A DNA stretch of 64,000 nucleotides from Oscillospiraceae bacterium (GCA_017547525.1 JAFYPL010000026.1:1-64000), one strand, 5' to 3'. Shown: positions 44,687 through 54,030, counted from the first letter of the stretch. The notes: generated by a model not told the origin, from the letters alone. Made by a program: numbers and translations.

Positions 44687-44723
44687 AAAATCCCCCCGAA
44701 GTATATCTTCAGGGGGATTTTAT
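44687..44723. terminator. bidirectional terminator
   Basis: AAATCCCCC/GGGGGATTT stem with extra GAAG/CTTC pairs between the 70-residue gene and the cyclase gene. Confidence 0.8.
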
Positions 44724-44726
44724 TAT

Positions 44727-45281
44727 TTAAACTTCTGCTATTACACGGCAAGGCAGGCCGCTCATACCTTCGTAGCTCATAGGGTATGTATTCACTGTCA
44801 CATCATCTTTGTCCAGCAGTTTTTCCAGACCGTAAAGGTTTTCCACAACGAAAACACCTCTGTCAGCGCAGTATTGGTCTTTTGGTGTATGCTGTGCACC
44901 GCGGCGCACGCCGGAGCAGTCCAGACCGATGATGGAGATACCTGCGTCCAGCAGCTGGTCAATCAGTGCGTCGGACAGCTGTGGATGTGTGGCAAAGTAT
45001 TCCTGTGTACCATAGTCATATTCATAAATATAACCTGTATAGAAGCCTACAAACATGTCCTTGCCTACTTTGGTCATGTCGATGTCGCTGGCCTCTATAT
45101 CTCTGTCCCTGATGTGTTTCACATCAAAAATAACGCCTTTTCTTTTGGTGTATTCCAGAGGAAATTCTTTGTTCATAACGTCAAAGTGTGTACCCAGGTG
45201 ACCTGCCAGAGTAATTTTTGCATTGCCCTGTGCATCAGTAGCCATTTTAGGTGTTATTTTCAGAGTGATATCAACCAGCAT
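44727..45281 (-). CDS. cyclase/kynurenine formamidase-like hydrolase
   Basis: A 184-residue metal-dependent hydrolase of the cyclase family (PF04199). The metal motif is HLGTHFDVMN near residue 30; FDVKHIRDRDI and GLDCSGVRRG are also typical. It might open formyl-kynurenine or a cyclic amide; no tryptophan genes are nearby. I place the start at the second ATG (MLVDITL) since AAGGAG lies 8 nt upstream. Confidence 0.82.
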   Translation of the reverse strand: MLVDITLKITPKMATDAQGNAKITLAGHLGTHFDVMNKEFPLEYTKRKGVIFDVKHIRDRDIEASDIDMTKVGKDMFVGFYTGYIYEYDYGTQEYFATHPQLSDALIDQLLDAGISIIGLDCSGVRRGAQHTPKDQYCADRGVFVVENLYGLEKLLDKDDVTVNTYPMSYEGMSGLPCRVIAEV

Positions 45282-45426
45282 ATTCATTTCTCCTTGTAAA
45301 CTTATTCTATAATTCAATTATATATTCTTTACGCCGGATATTCAAGGTTATTTATATTTACAGATTTCGCGAAAAAAACACGGCCTGTTATGAAGATAGT
45401 TTGCTGACTGTTCTCAAACAAAAGTG

Positions 45427-45456
45427 TTGACTGCACGTAACGTGCAATTTTACCCT
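45427..45456 (+). promoter_or_regulatory. MerR-type operator promoter
   Basis: TTGACT (45427-45432) and TACCCT (45451-45456) flank a perfect inverted repeat TGCACGT-A-ACGTGCA (45432-45446) with an over-long 18-nt spacer, the classic MerR arrangement. Likely autoregulated by the next gene. Confidence 0.7.
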
Positions 45457-45474
45457 TGAATAAAGGAGAAATTC

Positions 45475-45804
45475 ATGAATGGTTTATTGCTGCGCGAAAT
45501 CTGTGAGCTGGCCGGAGTTACACGAAGGGCGGTTCAGGGTTACGAAAAATTCAATCTAGTAGCACCTGCAGGTAAAAATAAAATGGGATATTTGTTATAC
45601 GACGAATCAACCATTGAAAAAATTAAACAAATCAGGCAATTTCAGAAACGGAGTTTCTCATTGAGAGAAATAAGTTTACTGAACAGGTTATCCACCGATG
45701 AACTGAAGCGGGTGTTGGAAAAGAAAATAGATAAACTGATGCAAGATTCCGCTGATATCCAGACAGCAATTCTTGCTCTCAAAACAATGCTGGAAAATAT
45801 ATAG
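45475..45804 (+). CDS. short MerR-family transcription regulator
   Basis: A 109-residue protein with the winged-helix MerR DNA-binding domain (LLREICELAGVTRRAVQGYE and an RQFQKRSFSLREI segment) and a short coiled coil (VLEKKIDKLMQDSADIQ). There is no effector domain, so the signal may be sensed by coiled-coil residues or by a partner. The operator sits 20 nt upstream. It lies 64 nt before a lipoprotein gene, probably co-transcribed. Confidence 0.88.
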   Translation: MNGLLLREICELAGVTRRAVQGYEKFNLVAPAGKNKMGYLLYDESTIEKIKQIRQFQKRSFSLREISLLNRLSTDELKRVLEKKIDKLMQDSADIQTAILALKTMLENI

Positions 45805-45868
45805 GCAGAACAGCAGCAGGCATCTTCATTGTTTTCAACCGCAAAATATTTTTATCCAGGAGGAAAGT

Positions 45869-46327
45869 ATGAAAAAATTATTAGTATTATTTATCAGTGT
45901 AATGATAGGGTTGACCATGGTCGCCTGCGGTGGTTCCGATAAGGATAAGACATTGCATGAAGAAACAGACAGTCAGATAACTGTTACAGAAAATGGAACC
46001 ACTGAAACTTCAGATACATCTGTGGATGAAAAACCCTCTGAATCAGAAGAAACCACAATGAATGGTATCCGACCAGAAATTAAAGAAGCATTAGACAGCT
46101 ATGAAAAGTTTTTTGATGACTATATTGTTTTTATAAATAAATATAAAACCGCAAATTCAACTGAAGCGATCTCTCTTATGTCAGATTATGCCCGGTATAT
46201 GGCCCAGTTTGCAGAAACTATGGAAGCCATGGAAGGAATGGAAAACATTGAAATGTCAGATGAAGAGATAATTTATTATATGGAGGTTACATCCAGAATA
46301 AGCCGGAAACTCTTGGCCGCTGCATAG
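45869..46327 (+). CDS. putative lipoprotein
   Basis: A 152-residue protein with a signal and lipobox MVACGGS, an acidic Thr/Ser linker (30-65) and a helical C-terminal domain rich in Glu and Met with AQFAETMEAMEGMENIE. Unknown family. AGGAGGAAAG precedes the ATG at 45869. The unit probably belongs to the regulon of the upstream MerR protein. Confidence 0.7.
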   Translation: MKKLLVLFISVMIGLTMVACGGSDKDKTLHEETDSQITVTENGTTETSDTSVDEKPSESEETTMNGIRPEIKEALDSYEKFFDDYIVFINKYKTANSTEAISLMSDYARYMAQFAETMEAMEGMENIEMSDEEIIYYMEVTSRISRKLLAAA

Positions 46328-46331
46328 AAGC

Positions 46332-46360
46332 AAAGCACCTGATTATATCAGGTGCTTTTA
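46332..46360 (+). terminator. terminator of merR-lipoprotein unit
   Basis: AAAGCACCTGAT/ATCAGGTGCTTT stem. Confidence 0.8.
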
Positions 46361-46547
46361 TTTTATAATAAATGTCTTTAATCCAGATACGGTTTTACAC
46401 CTGTCAGGCCTGATATCTTACATGTGTAATTCTATCAGGCTCATATAAATAAAAAACTCTATGCTTTTTCCAAACTTTAAGTTACAATATTAGCATGAAA
46501 TAAATCATGTATAACAATTTATAACATTACCATAAAAGGAGATAAAA

Positions 46548-47492
46548 ATGAACGTAACAAAATTTGTGGAATATCATGACAAGGTAGTAAACAATTGTTC
46601 TAAAGTAATAATAGGTAAAGATGATGTGATTTCTCTGGTACTGACCAGTTTTGTGTGCGGCGGCCACGTGCTGCTGGAAGATATTCCGGGCACAGGTAAA
46701 ACCATGCTGCTGCGTGCATTCGCAAAAACAATCGGCGGTGATTTCAAACGTATACAGTTCACTCCTGACCTGCTGCCAAGCGACCTGACGGGTATCAATT
46801 TTTACAACCAGAAAACAGGTGAATTTGAATTCCGTCCGGGCCCGCTGTTTTCAAACATTATTCTGGCTGACGAAATCAACCGTGCCACACCACGTACACA
46901 GTCCAGTCTGCTGGAAGCTATGGAAGAAAAACAGATTACAGTGGATGGTGTGACCAGCCTGCTGGAACCACCTTTTATGGTTATGGCTACACAGAACCCA
47001 CTGGAATCCTACGGCACATTCCCACTGCCTGATGCACAGATGGACCGTTTCTTTATGCGACTGTCTCTGGGTTACATGACACGCCGGCAGGAAATGAGCG
47101 TTCTGGGCAGAACAGATTCCGTTACACTGATAGAAGATTTACAGCAGGTGGTTTCACAGGAAGAAACCGCTTACGTTTGCAGTGCATACAAAGAAGTGAC
47201 TGTGTCTGAACCTGTACTGGGGTACATAATGGATATTATAGAAGGCACACGTAATGAAGATAATTTCGTTACAGGTGTATCTACCCGTGGTGCAATCGCA
47301 CTGTACAAAGCCGCACAGGTTACAGCTGCGTTTGCAGGCCGTGACTACGTGATACCTGAAGACGTGAAACTGGTAGCACCACACGTGCTGGCACACAGAA
47401 TTTCCAAAGACAGTGGCAAAACCGCTGCCGCAGTGAAATTCCTGAACAAAATAATCGAAAACGTACCTGTTCCGCTGGAGACTGTGTCATGA
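46548..47492 (+). CDS. MoxR-family AAA+ ATPase
   Basis: A 314-residue chaperone-like ATPase. Walker A is EDIPGTGKTML, Walker B FSNIILADEIN, and sensor and arginine-finger areas ATQNPLESYGTFPLPDAQMDRF are classic. In other bacteria MoxR with DUF58 and transglutaminase or VWA proteins matures membrane complexes. First gene of a three-gene operon. Confidence 0.93.
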   Translation: MNVTKFVEYHDKVVNNCSKVIIGKDDVISLVLTSFVCGGHVLLEDIPGTGKTMLLRAFAKTIGGDFKRIQFTPDLLPSDLTGINFYNQKTGEFEFRPGPLFSNIILADEINRATPRTQSSLLEAMEEKQITVDGVTSLLEPPFMVMATQNPLESYGTFPLPDAQMDRFFMRLSLGYMTRRQEMSVLGRTDSVTLIEDLQQVVSQEETAYVCSAYKEVTVSEPVLGYIMDIIEGTRNEDNFVTGVSTRGAIALYKAAQVTAAFAGRDYVIPEDVKLVAPHVLAHRISKDSGKTAAAVKFLNKIIENVPVPLETVS

Positions 47493-48532
47493 TAGCTTTT
47501 CTTATTATATGTATAGCCATTGTCCTGTGGGTACAGGAATGGGTGCTGGACAACGCCACCGATTTTGTTGATGCCAATTTCTGGCCGGAAGAAAACGTGA
47601 TGGACCCGGACGATGTATTCAACATAATCGTTGAACTGAAAAACAAAAAGGCGTTTCCTGTATATTTCATTAAAGTTAGGCTTGCATTCCCACAGGTGTT
47701 CAATGTGGCCCCGGGGGCAAAGGTTACATCTGTAAGAAGTGTGAACGATTATAGTGAAGTATTTGTGACCACATGGCTGAAAGCCGGACAGACACTGAAA
47801 CTGAAAGTGCCTGTATCTATATCCGCCCGCGGCAGATATTTCCTGCCTAATCCCACAATATTTTTCGGGGATTTTCTGGGACTGAAAGAAAAGCGGAAAG
47901 ACCTATCTTTTTTCCGTGAAGTTGTGGTGGCACCAAGAAGCCATAATACTGACGAGGCAAAGCAGGTGCTGGGCAAATTTATGGGTGAGTACTCTGTACA
48001 CCGTTTTATTTACGAAGACCCTGTGCTGACCATAGGTTTCCGTGAATATACCGGCAGAGAACCTATGAAAATGATTTCATGGAAACAGAGCGCCCGGAAA
48101 CAGCAACTGATGGTAAAAGAATACGACCACACCATAGAGCCTGTGCTGTCCGTAATGGTAAACGTGGAAACCAGCGGTGAGAAAAAAGGCGAAACTATAG
48201 AAAAAGTATTTTCCATAGCCCGCAGTGTGTGCAGTAATCTGGAAGCAAAAGGTGTTTCCTATGGTTTTTACATCAACGCACAGATGGTGGGCGGCAGTGG
48301 TGATATGTTCAGTGTGAATGACGGCATAGGCGCACATCATTTCGGCAAAATCATGGAACGACTGGGCCGCAGTATTTACACCCCTGCACTGACCTATGAT
48401 GCTTTACTGGCCAATGCCAGAAAGGCAAATGGAAACGAACGTGGTCTGATAGTAATCACGCCGGACGTTTCTGCCATGGGGCACACAGTATCTGACGGAC
48501 AGATTCTGATAATGGACGCCTCTTATTTTTAA
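47489..48532 (+). CDS. DUF58 protein
   Basis: A 347-residue protein with one N-terminal membrane helix and the DUF58 core, including FREYTGREPMKMISWKQSAR and KEYDHTIEPVLSV, the VWA-like fold. The start ATG overlaps the stop of moxR (ATGA), indicating coupling. Confidence 0.9.
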   Translation: MIAFLIICIAIVLWVQEWVLDNATDFVDANFWPEENVMDPDDVFNIIVELKNKKAFPVYFIKVRLAFPQVFNVAPGAKVTSVRSVNDYSEVFVTTWLKAGQTLKLKVPVSISARGRYFLPNPTIFFGDFLGLKEKRKDLSFFREVVVAPRSHNTDEAKQVLGKFMGEYSVHRFIYEDPVLTIGFREYTGREPMKMISWKQSARKQQLMVKEYDHTIEPVLSVMVNVETSGEKKGETIEKVFSIARSVCSNLEAKGVSYGFYINAQMVGGSGDMFSVNDGIGAHHFGKIMERLGRSIYTPALTYDALLANARKANGNERGLIVITPDVSAMGHTVSDGQILIMDASYF

Positions 48533-48544
48533 GGAGTTTTATTT

Positions 48545-49747
48545 ATGGTTTTTATCCATACGCTGCGAATGATTGCAGACCTTTCGGTCTACTTTTTCAT
48601 TGCAGAGTTATTTGTAATTTCATCGGGTGCACAGTCCCAGCTGGTTTTTATGGTATTACTGGGTCTGTGCTACGGTCTGCTGGCTTTCAGCCAGTCCCGT
48701 AATTTCCGGAAAATATATATGTTGTTGCCGATTGCAGTGCTTTTCCTGCCGGGCAGTCATAAACTGGCCCTGTTGCCAGCTGTAGTTTATATTCTTTTTC
48801 TGATTTATAAAGAAGAACCCCTGCTTTCATGGGACAGACAGTCAGACCTGTTTTCACTGACGGCAAAGCTTTTCCCTCTGGTCGGGGTAGCCATCTGTTT
48901 TTCCGGCAACGTGGCAAATTTTATACAGTATTCACTGCCTATGGCTTTTATATCACTGGCATCTTCCATCTTTCTTATGAGAATGCTGCGCCAGCCGGCC
49001 GAGGTTTACCTTAACCCGAATTATCTGCGCAAAAACTGTTTTGTTTTTATTTCAGTATTGTGCATGGGCTGGTTATTCAGCCGTGATTTTATGTTCGCAC
49101 TGATGCAGAGTGCACTGTCTTTCGTATACATGAAAGGCATATATCCTGTTCTCAATGGGTTTATATACCTTTTCATGGGTGTGCTGAGAATACTGATGTA
49201 CATATTCTCATGGTTTAAACTAGGCGAAGTGAAGTTTGAGGAAAACCATCTGGAAGGTGGTGAAATGGGTTTCACTTTCAAAGAGGGGGCTGTTGTGGCG
49301 GAACATGCGGCCACCACTGAAACAGTTTTTGCTGTAGTGGTTTCCGGTGTGCTGATGGCCTGCGCATTTTTCTTTTTCCGCTGGCTGGCACTGAACAAAG
49401 GCGAAGAATCTTTCATCAGCCAAAGTTTTGATATTGTCCGCGGCAAAGAATCCGTAAAAGTTAAAAAAGAACGCCCTACCACCACAGTATTGCAGGTGAG
49501 AAAACAGTACCGTATATTCCTGAAACTGTACAAAGAGAACGGCGGCAGACTGGAAACTGCATTCACCAGTGAAGATGTACTGAACCGTTCTGCCAGTATT
49601 CTGCCGGATGTTTCCACCGATATACTGGAAGAAATGCGACAGATTTATCTGAAAGCCAGATATGCCGGCACAGCCACCAAAACAGACCTGAAGCGTATGA
49701 AACATATAAACAAGGAACTGGCGGCATCTACAGCGAAAAAATATTAA
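48545..49747 (+). CDS. membrane protein of MoxR-DUF58 operon (DUF4129-like tail)
   Basis: A 400-residue protein with about seven helices in the first 280 residues (one pair near 180-225) and a cytoplasmic C-terminal helical domain, YRIFLKLYKENGGRLE and onward, resembling DUF4129. The third gene of such operons is often a transglutaminase; here the transglutaminase domain is missing. Starts 12 nt after DUF58 behind AAGGAG. Confidence 0.75.
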   Translation: MVFIHTLRMIADLSVYFFIAELFVISSGAQSQLVFMVLLGLCYGLLAFSQSRNFRKIYMLLPIAVLFLPGSHKLALLPAVVYILFLIYKEEPLLSWDRQSDLFSLTAKLFPLVGVAICFSGNVANFIQYSLPMAFISLASSIFLMRMLRQPAEVYLNPNYLRKNCFVFISVLCMGWLFSRDFMFALMQSALSFVYMKGIYPVLNGFIYLFMGVLRILMYIFSWFKLGEVKFEENHLEGGEMGFTFKEGAVVAEHAATTETVFAVVVSGVLMACAFFFFRWLALNKGEESFISQSFDIVRGKESVKVKKERPTTTVLQVRKQYRIFLKLYKENGGRLETAFTSEDVLNRSASILPDVSTDILEEMRQIYLKARYAGTATKTDLKRMKHINKELAASTAKKY

Positions 49748-49774
49748 ACATAAATTTACAGAATTGTTGAAAAC

Positions 49775-49805
49775 AAAAAGGGCAGATAACTGCCCTTTTT
49801 TATTT
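49775..49805. terminator. bidirectional terminator
   Basis: AAAAGGGCAG/CTGCCCTTTT with 4-nt loop between convergent units. Confidence 0.85.
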
Positions 49806-49825
49806 TGTCGTAAATCACAGAACTA

Positions 49826-49963
49826 TCATAAGTAACACCGGTACAGACAGCCTCCGCCTGTGGCTTTGCCATTATTATACGCGCGCTGGGTCATCTGTAT
49901 AGTAAGGATTTCTTCTGTGCTGTCCACTTTACCGTCATTGTTGAAATCTATTCCGTAACTCAT
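49826..49963 (-). CDS. 45-residue EF-hand-like peptide, coupled to VWA gene
   Basis: A small protein beginning MSYGIDFNNDGKVDSTEEIL, a single calcium-binding loop of dockerin/EF-hand type (D-x-N-x-D-G-x-V-D-x-x-E), and ending with GGGCLYRCYL, which has two Cys. Its ATG overlaps the TGA of the VWA gene (ATGA), so it is translated by coupling. No signal peptide. Possible roles are a metal-binding partner of the VWA protein or a processed peptide; neither is shown. Confidence 0.6.
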   Translation of the reverse strand: MSYGIDFNNDGKVDSTEEILTIQMTQRAYNNGKATGGGCLYRCYL

Positions 49964-50679
49964 TTTTTACCTCTGTTTTCGTAGTCGTATTCTATTCTCT
50001 TTTTCCAGTCATCTCTCAGCGGTGCAACGTTTTTACGCACACAGGAAATAACGTCGCTCAGTACTTCGTAATTCAGTGCGGTACCAGATTCATCACTGTA
50101 GTATTCCACAGCTCTTTCCTTCTCAATGCCGAATCTGCTGGCTGTAGTCACCGCATCAATATTTGCACCAAGGAAAAGGAATTCCCAGCCGTATTTTTCT
50201 TTCTGTCTTTCAATCATGTACTTCACTCTTTCATAATCATATCTGCGGCTGGCATTTTCCATGCCGTCTGTAGTAATGATAAACAGGGTTTTATCTGGTC
50301 TGTCTTCCCGGCGGGCGTATTTATGGATGTTGCCTATGTGATTTATGGCGCCGCCGATGGCATCCAGCAGCGCTGTGGTACCGTATACAGAATAATCTTT
50401 TTCTGTCATAGGTGCTATTTTTTCCACCGGCTCTCTGTCGTGGACAACTTTACTGCCACTGTTGAAGAGCACGGTGGAAATATATGCTCCGCCCTCTTCG
50501 GATTTCTGCTTTTTAATCAGGGAGTTAAAGCCGCCTATGGTATCTTTTTCCAGACCGGACATTGAGCCGCTGCGGTCAAGGATAAATACTATTTCTGTAA
50601 GTGCAGGTTTCTTTTCGGCTACAGTTTCAGTAACAGTCTGACCTGCGCAATCTGTGATGTATTCTTCTCTTTTTTTCAT
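49960..50679 (-). CDS. VWA domain protein
   Basis: A 239-residue cytoplasmic von Willebrand A protein. The MIDAS residues are DRSGSMSG near residue 35, the Thr in YGTTALLDA and the Asp in TTDGMENASRR, all kept, so it should bind a metal and a ligand protein. A TerY-like length and sequence style. An AGGAGGATAT site precedes the ATG. First of a two-gene unit with the small EF-hand-like peptide. Confidence 0.85.
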   Translation of the reverse strand: MKKREEYITDCAGQTVTETVAEKKPALTEIVFILDRSGSMSGLEKDTIGGFNSLIKKQKSEEGGAYISTVLFNSGSKVVHDREPVEKIAPMTEKDYSVYGTTALLDAIGGAINHIGNIHKYARREDRPDKTLFIITTDGMENASRRYDYERVKYMIERQKEKYGWEFLFLGANIDAVTTASRFGIEKERAVEYYSDESGTALNYEVLSDVISCVRKNVAPLRDDWKKRIEYDYENRGKK

Positions 50680-50889
50680 AATTCATATCCTCCTTTTTCT
50701 TTATGACTATAGTATACAGAATTATCAGGCACAAATGGTCGCTTGCCAGGCGACAGTATGTAACCATGATTTTTACAGCAATATTCATCAAAAAAGCATA
50801 TTTTTGGCTAAAAACACTTTAAAAAATCACCGTTTTCTGCTACAATATATGGCGGTTAAATTTTAAATACAAAAGAGGAGAGTTCGTCT

Positions 50890-52173
50890 ATGAAAAAATA
50901 CAGAATTCTGCCTGAAATGACTCCACAGAACATCCTGCTCGGTTTCCAGCATGTTTTTGCTATGTTTGGCGCCACAGTACTTGTTCCGCTCATTACAGGT
51001 CTTAATATTTCCACTACACTGTTTGCTGCAGGTATGGGCACACTGCTGTTCCACTTTATCACAAAAGGCAAAGTACCAGCATTCCTTGGTTCTTCTTTCG
51101 CTTTCCTGGGCGGTTTTGCAATCGTTGCACCTAAACTGCTGGATGCAAACGGTGAAGCTACAATCGCAAACACAGAAATGCTGCCATACGCATGTGGCGG
51201 TGTAGTTGCAGCAGGTCTGCTGTATATCCTGATGTCCGGCATGATCAAAGCATTCGGTATCAGAAAAGTTATGAGATTTTTCCCACCTATCGTTACAGGT
51301 CCTATCATCATTTCCATCGGTCTGATTCTGGCACCTAGCGCTATTTCAAACGCTGCTACAAACTGGCCTCTGGCTATTCTGGCTCTGTCAGTTATCATCA
51401 TCTGCAACATCTGGGGCAAAGGTATGGTACGGATTATTCCTATCCTGCTCAGCGTTGTTGTATCTTATGTAGTTGCTCTGGTTTCAGGCGTTGTTGATTT
51501 CTCACCTGTTGCAGCTGCAAACCTCATCGGTTCACCAGTAGTTCCAGAAAGCTTTGCTAAATTCGACCTGAGCGCTATCATCACAATCATGCCTATCGCA
51601 CTGGCTGCTATGATGGAACACATCGGCGACATTGCTGCCATCAGCGCTACAACAGGCGAAAACTACATCGAAGATCCAGGTCTGCACAGAACACTGCTGG
51701 GCGACGGTCTGGCAACAAGCTTTGCCGGCTTTATCGGTGGCCCTGCAAACACAACATACGGTGAAAACACAGGTGTTCTGGCGCTGACAAAAGTTTATGA
51801 CCCTGCTATCGTTCGTCTGGCTGCTGTTATCGCTGTTATCCTTTCCTGCGTACCTAAATTTGACGCTATCGTAAACAGCATTCCTACAGCTATCATCGGC
51901 GGTATTTCTCTTATCCTTTACGGTATGATTTCCGCTGTTGGTGTAAGAAACATCGTTGAAAACAAAATCGATTTTACACAGAGCCGTAACCTTATCATCG
52001 CTGCTGTAATTCTGGTATCCGCACTGGGCTTCAACAGCACAGGTGGTATCACATTTGTTGTGGCTGGCGCATCTGTTACACTTTCCGGTCTGGCAATTGC
52101 TGCTATTTTGGGTATTGCTCTCAATGCAATCCTCCCTGGCAACACTTACAACTTCGGTTCAAAAGCTGAATAA
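50890..52173 (+). CDS. uraA: uracil/xanthine permease
   Basis: A 427-residue nucleobase/proton symporter of the NCS2 family with about 13-14 helices. MFGATVLVPLITGLNISTTL, the QH-type motif in helix 1 (GFQHVFAMFG), MMEHIGDIAAISATTGENY with the conserved Glu, and GGPANTTYGENTGVLA are all UraA-like, so uracil is the likely cargo. The 210-nt upstream gap shows no known purine or preQ1 riboswitch; a TACAAT at 50840 is a likely -10. AGAGGAGAG precedes the ATG. Confidence 0.92.
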   Translation: MKKYRILPEMTPQNILLGFQHVFAMFGATVLVPLITGLNISTTLFAAGMGTLLFHFITKGKVPAFLGSSFAFLGGFAIVAPKLLDANGEATIANTEMLPYACGGVVAAGLLYILMSGMIKAFGIRKVMRFFPPIVTGPIIISIGLILAPSAISNAATNWPLAILALSVIIICNIWGKGMVRIIPILLSVVVSYVVALVSGVVDFSPVAAANLIGSPVVPESFAKFDLSAIITIMPIALAAMMEHIGDIAAISATTGENYIEDPGLHRTLLGDGLATSFAGFIGGPANTTYGENTGVLALTKVYDPAIVRLAAVIAVILSCVPKFDAIVNSIPTAIIGGISLILYGMISAVGVRNIVENKIDFTQSRNLIIAAVILVSALGFNSTGGITFVVAGASVTLSGLAIAAILGIALNAILPGNTYNFGSKAE

Positions 52174-52186
52174 TCCTATATTCAAC

Positions 52187-52220
52187 AAAACGCCCCGGTA
52201 TAAACCGGGGCTTTATTTTG
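52187..52220 (+). terminator. terminator of uraA
   Basis: GCCCCGGT/ACCGGGGC stem followed by TTTATTTTG. Confidence 0.8.
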
Positions 52221-52298
52221 TTTTGGTTTTTTGCAATTGAAAAACCTTTGTTTACATAGTATCATAGTATAAAAGAAACTATTACCGGGGGTAATATT

Positions 52299-53687
52299 AT
52301 GAAATACAACGTAACGCTGAAAAACCTGCCTCTGCCTGCAGTTTATGATGATGTGGAGCCTGTTTTCCTCACTGATGAAACAATGGCAATGCGCCATGAA
52401 AAAGTGCTGGAAGCAATGGCCAAAGAAAACTTTGACAGCCTGATTATCTACGCTGACAAAGAGCATGGTTCAAACTTTGAATACCTGACCGGTTTTATCC
52501 CTCGTTTTGAAGAAGGGTTGCTGGTGGTGAAAAAGGACGGTAGCGCATACCTTATTCTGGGTAATGAAAACCTGAAAATGGCCAAGTACTGCCGTGTGAA
52601 AGCGCAGCTGTTCCACACACCATTTTTCTCGCTGCCAAACCAGCCTATGGATAATGAAAAGAACATGATCGCTGTTTTTGATGAAATAGGTTTTTCACAG
52701 GATAAAAAAATAGGTGTTGTGGGCTGGAAAATGTTTACAGCCAGCGGCTGCGATAATTCCAGACTGTTTGACCTGCCATACTTTATAGTTGATGCAATGA
52801 AAAACATGGACACCGAAGCCGACATGGTGAACGCCGCCCATCTGTTTATAGGCGGTGACAGGGGTGTACGCGCCGTAAACAATGCCAATGAAATCGCACA
52901 TTATGAATACGGTGCAAATCTGGCATCCACAGCCATGCTGAAAGCTATACAGGCTGTAAACATAGGTGTGAAAGAAAACTGTCTGGGTAATCTGCTGAAT
53001 GCTGACGGTCAGACAAACAGTGTGGTTACAGTAGCGGCCACAGGTGAAAGATTTGAATATGCCAACCTGTATCCTACAGCCAAAAAAGTACAGCTGGGTG
53101 ACAAAATGTCGCTGACTACAGGCTACAAAGGCGGTCTGTCCAGCCACAGTGGCTATGCTGTAGAAAGCACTGACCAGCTGCCCGAACATCTGCAGGACTA
53201 TCTGGAAAAATCCGCCGTGCCATATTTTAGTGCCATAGCTTTCTGGCTGGAAAACATTCAGATTGGCATGACAGGCGGTCAGTTCTATGATATGATAGAT
53301 AAATTTTTCCCTAAAGAAAAATACCACTGGCATCTGAACCCGGGTCATCTGGTGGCTGATGAAGAATGGATGTCATCACCTGTATACCCACAGTCACAGG
53401 AAGTGATGAAAAGCGGTATGATGCTGCAGACAGACATTATCCCGTCTGTTTCCGGATATTCCGGTGCCAGCGCAGAAGAATGTATAGCACTGGCAGATGA
53501 AGAACTGCGAAATGATATACAGGCAAACTATCCACAGTTGTGGGAAAGAATAGAAACCCGCAGAAAGTATATACGTGAAAGTCTGGGCATCAGCCTGCCT
53601 GATCACGTACTGCCTATGTCAAATCTTGTAGGCTATGTACGCCCATATCTGCTGAACAAGTCTGCAGCTCTGGTAATAGAAAAATAA
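52299..53687 (+). CDS. M24-fold protein lacking metal ligands
   Basis: A 462-residue protein with the creatinase-type N-terminal domain (FDSLIIYADKEHGSNFEYLTG) and a pita-bread C-terminal domain. The ligand Asp pair of M24 peptidases falls in LTTGYKGGLSSHSGYAVE, with Thr and His instead of Asp; the His in NPGHLVADEEW and the final Glu in AEECIALADEE are kept, and QTDIIPS has Asp for Glu. Probably not a dinuclear peptidase; perhaps a binding protein or a new activity. GGGGGTAATATT precedes ATG. Confidence 0.8.
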   Translation: MKYNVTLKNLPLPAVYDDVEPVFLTDETMAMRHEKVLEAMAKENFDSLIIYADKEHGSNFEYLTGFIPRFEEGLLVVKKDGSAYLILGNENLKMAKYCRVKAQLFHTPFFSLPNQPMDNEKNMIAVFDEIGFSQDKKIGVVGWKMFTASGCDNSRLFDLPYFIVDAMKNMDTEADMVNAAHLFIGGDRGVRAVNNANEIAHYEYGANLASTAMLKAIQAVNIGVKENCLGNLLNADGQTNSVVTVAATGERFEYANLYPTAKKVQLGDKMSLTTGYKGGLSSHSGYAVESTDQLPEHLQDYLEKSAVPYFSAIAFWLENIQIGMTGGQFYDMIDKFFPKEKYHWHLNPGHLVADEEWMSSPVYPQSQEVMKSGMMLQTDIIPSVSGYSGASAEECIALADEELRNDIQANYPQLWERIETRRKYIRESLGISLPDHVLPMSNLVGYVRPYLLNKSAALVIEK

Positions 53688-53703
53688 ATACTTATCAATA
53701 ACT

Positions 53704-53742
53704 AATCCTCCCTGTGAGACTCTCGCAGGGAGGATTTTTTAT
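53704..53742 (+). terminator. terminator of M24-fold gene
   Basis: AATCCTCCCTG/CAGGGAGGATT stem with T run. Confidence 0.85.
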
Positions 53743-53757
53743 TTGGAAAACCGGGAT

Positions 53758-53856
53758 TTATCTTACTTTTTTAAAACACACATAACCTATCCGGAAAATT
53801 CCAACACCCCACACCATAAGCGCTGCCCAAACAGCTGTAACAACAGCAAAGAATGG
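53758..53856 (-). other. possible remnant of a membrane protein gene
   Basis: Between two stops, the minus strand reads a hydrophobic stretch followed by FKKVR, like the end of a small membrane protein. No start signal. Most of the remaining gap 53688-54030 is AT-rich regulatory sequence for degV. Confidence 0.2.
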
Positions 53857-53894
53857 CTAGCAAATTATAGTAATCAATGTAATAATATATAGTA

Positions 53895-53923
53895 TTGAAA
53901 ACTTTGTTATCTTGCTTTATAAT
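53895..53923 (+). promoter_or_regulatory. consensus sigma-A promoter of degV
   Basis: TTGAAA (53895-53900), 17 nt, TATAAT (53918-53923). Leader of about 100 nt before the gene. Confidence 0.75.
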
Positions 53924-54030
53924 ATTGTATGTGTGACTTGTAATACTATTTACAATTTATCACAGGCTGATACAGGGCCCTATTCCGGCCATATCAGTAA
54001 AATACAGTTAAAAAATAACAGGAGAAAACA

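Noticed and set aside
50680..50889. Purine-type riboswitch before uraA
   Set aside because: No conserved purine aptamer loops or stems seen; only AT-rich sequence and a likely -10.
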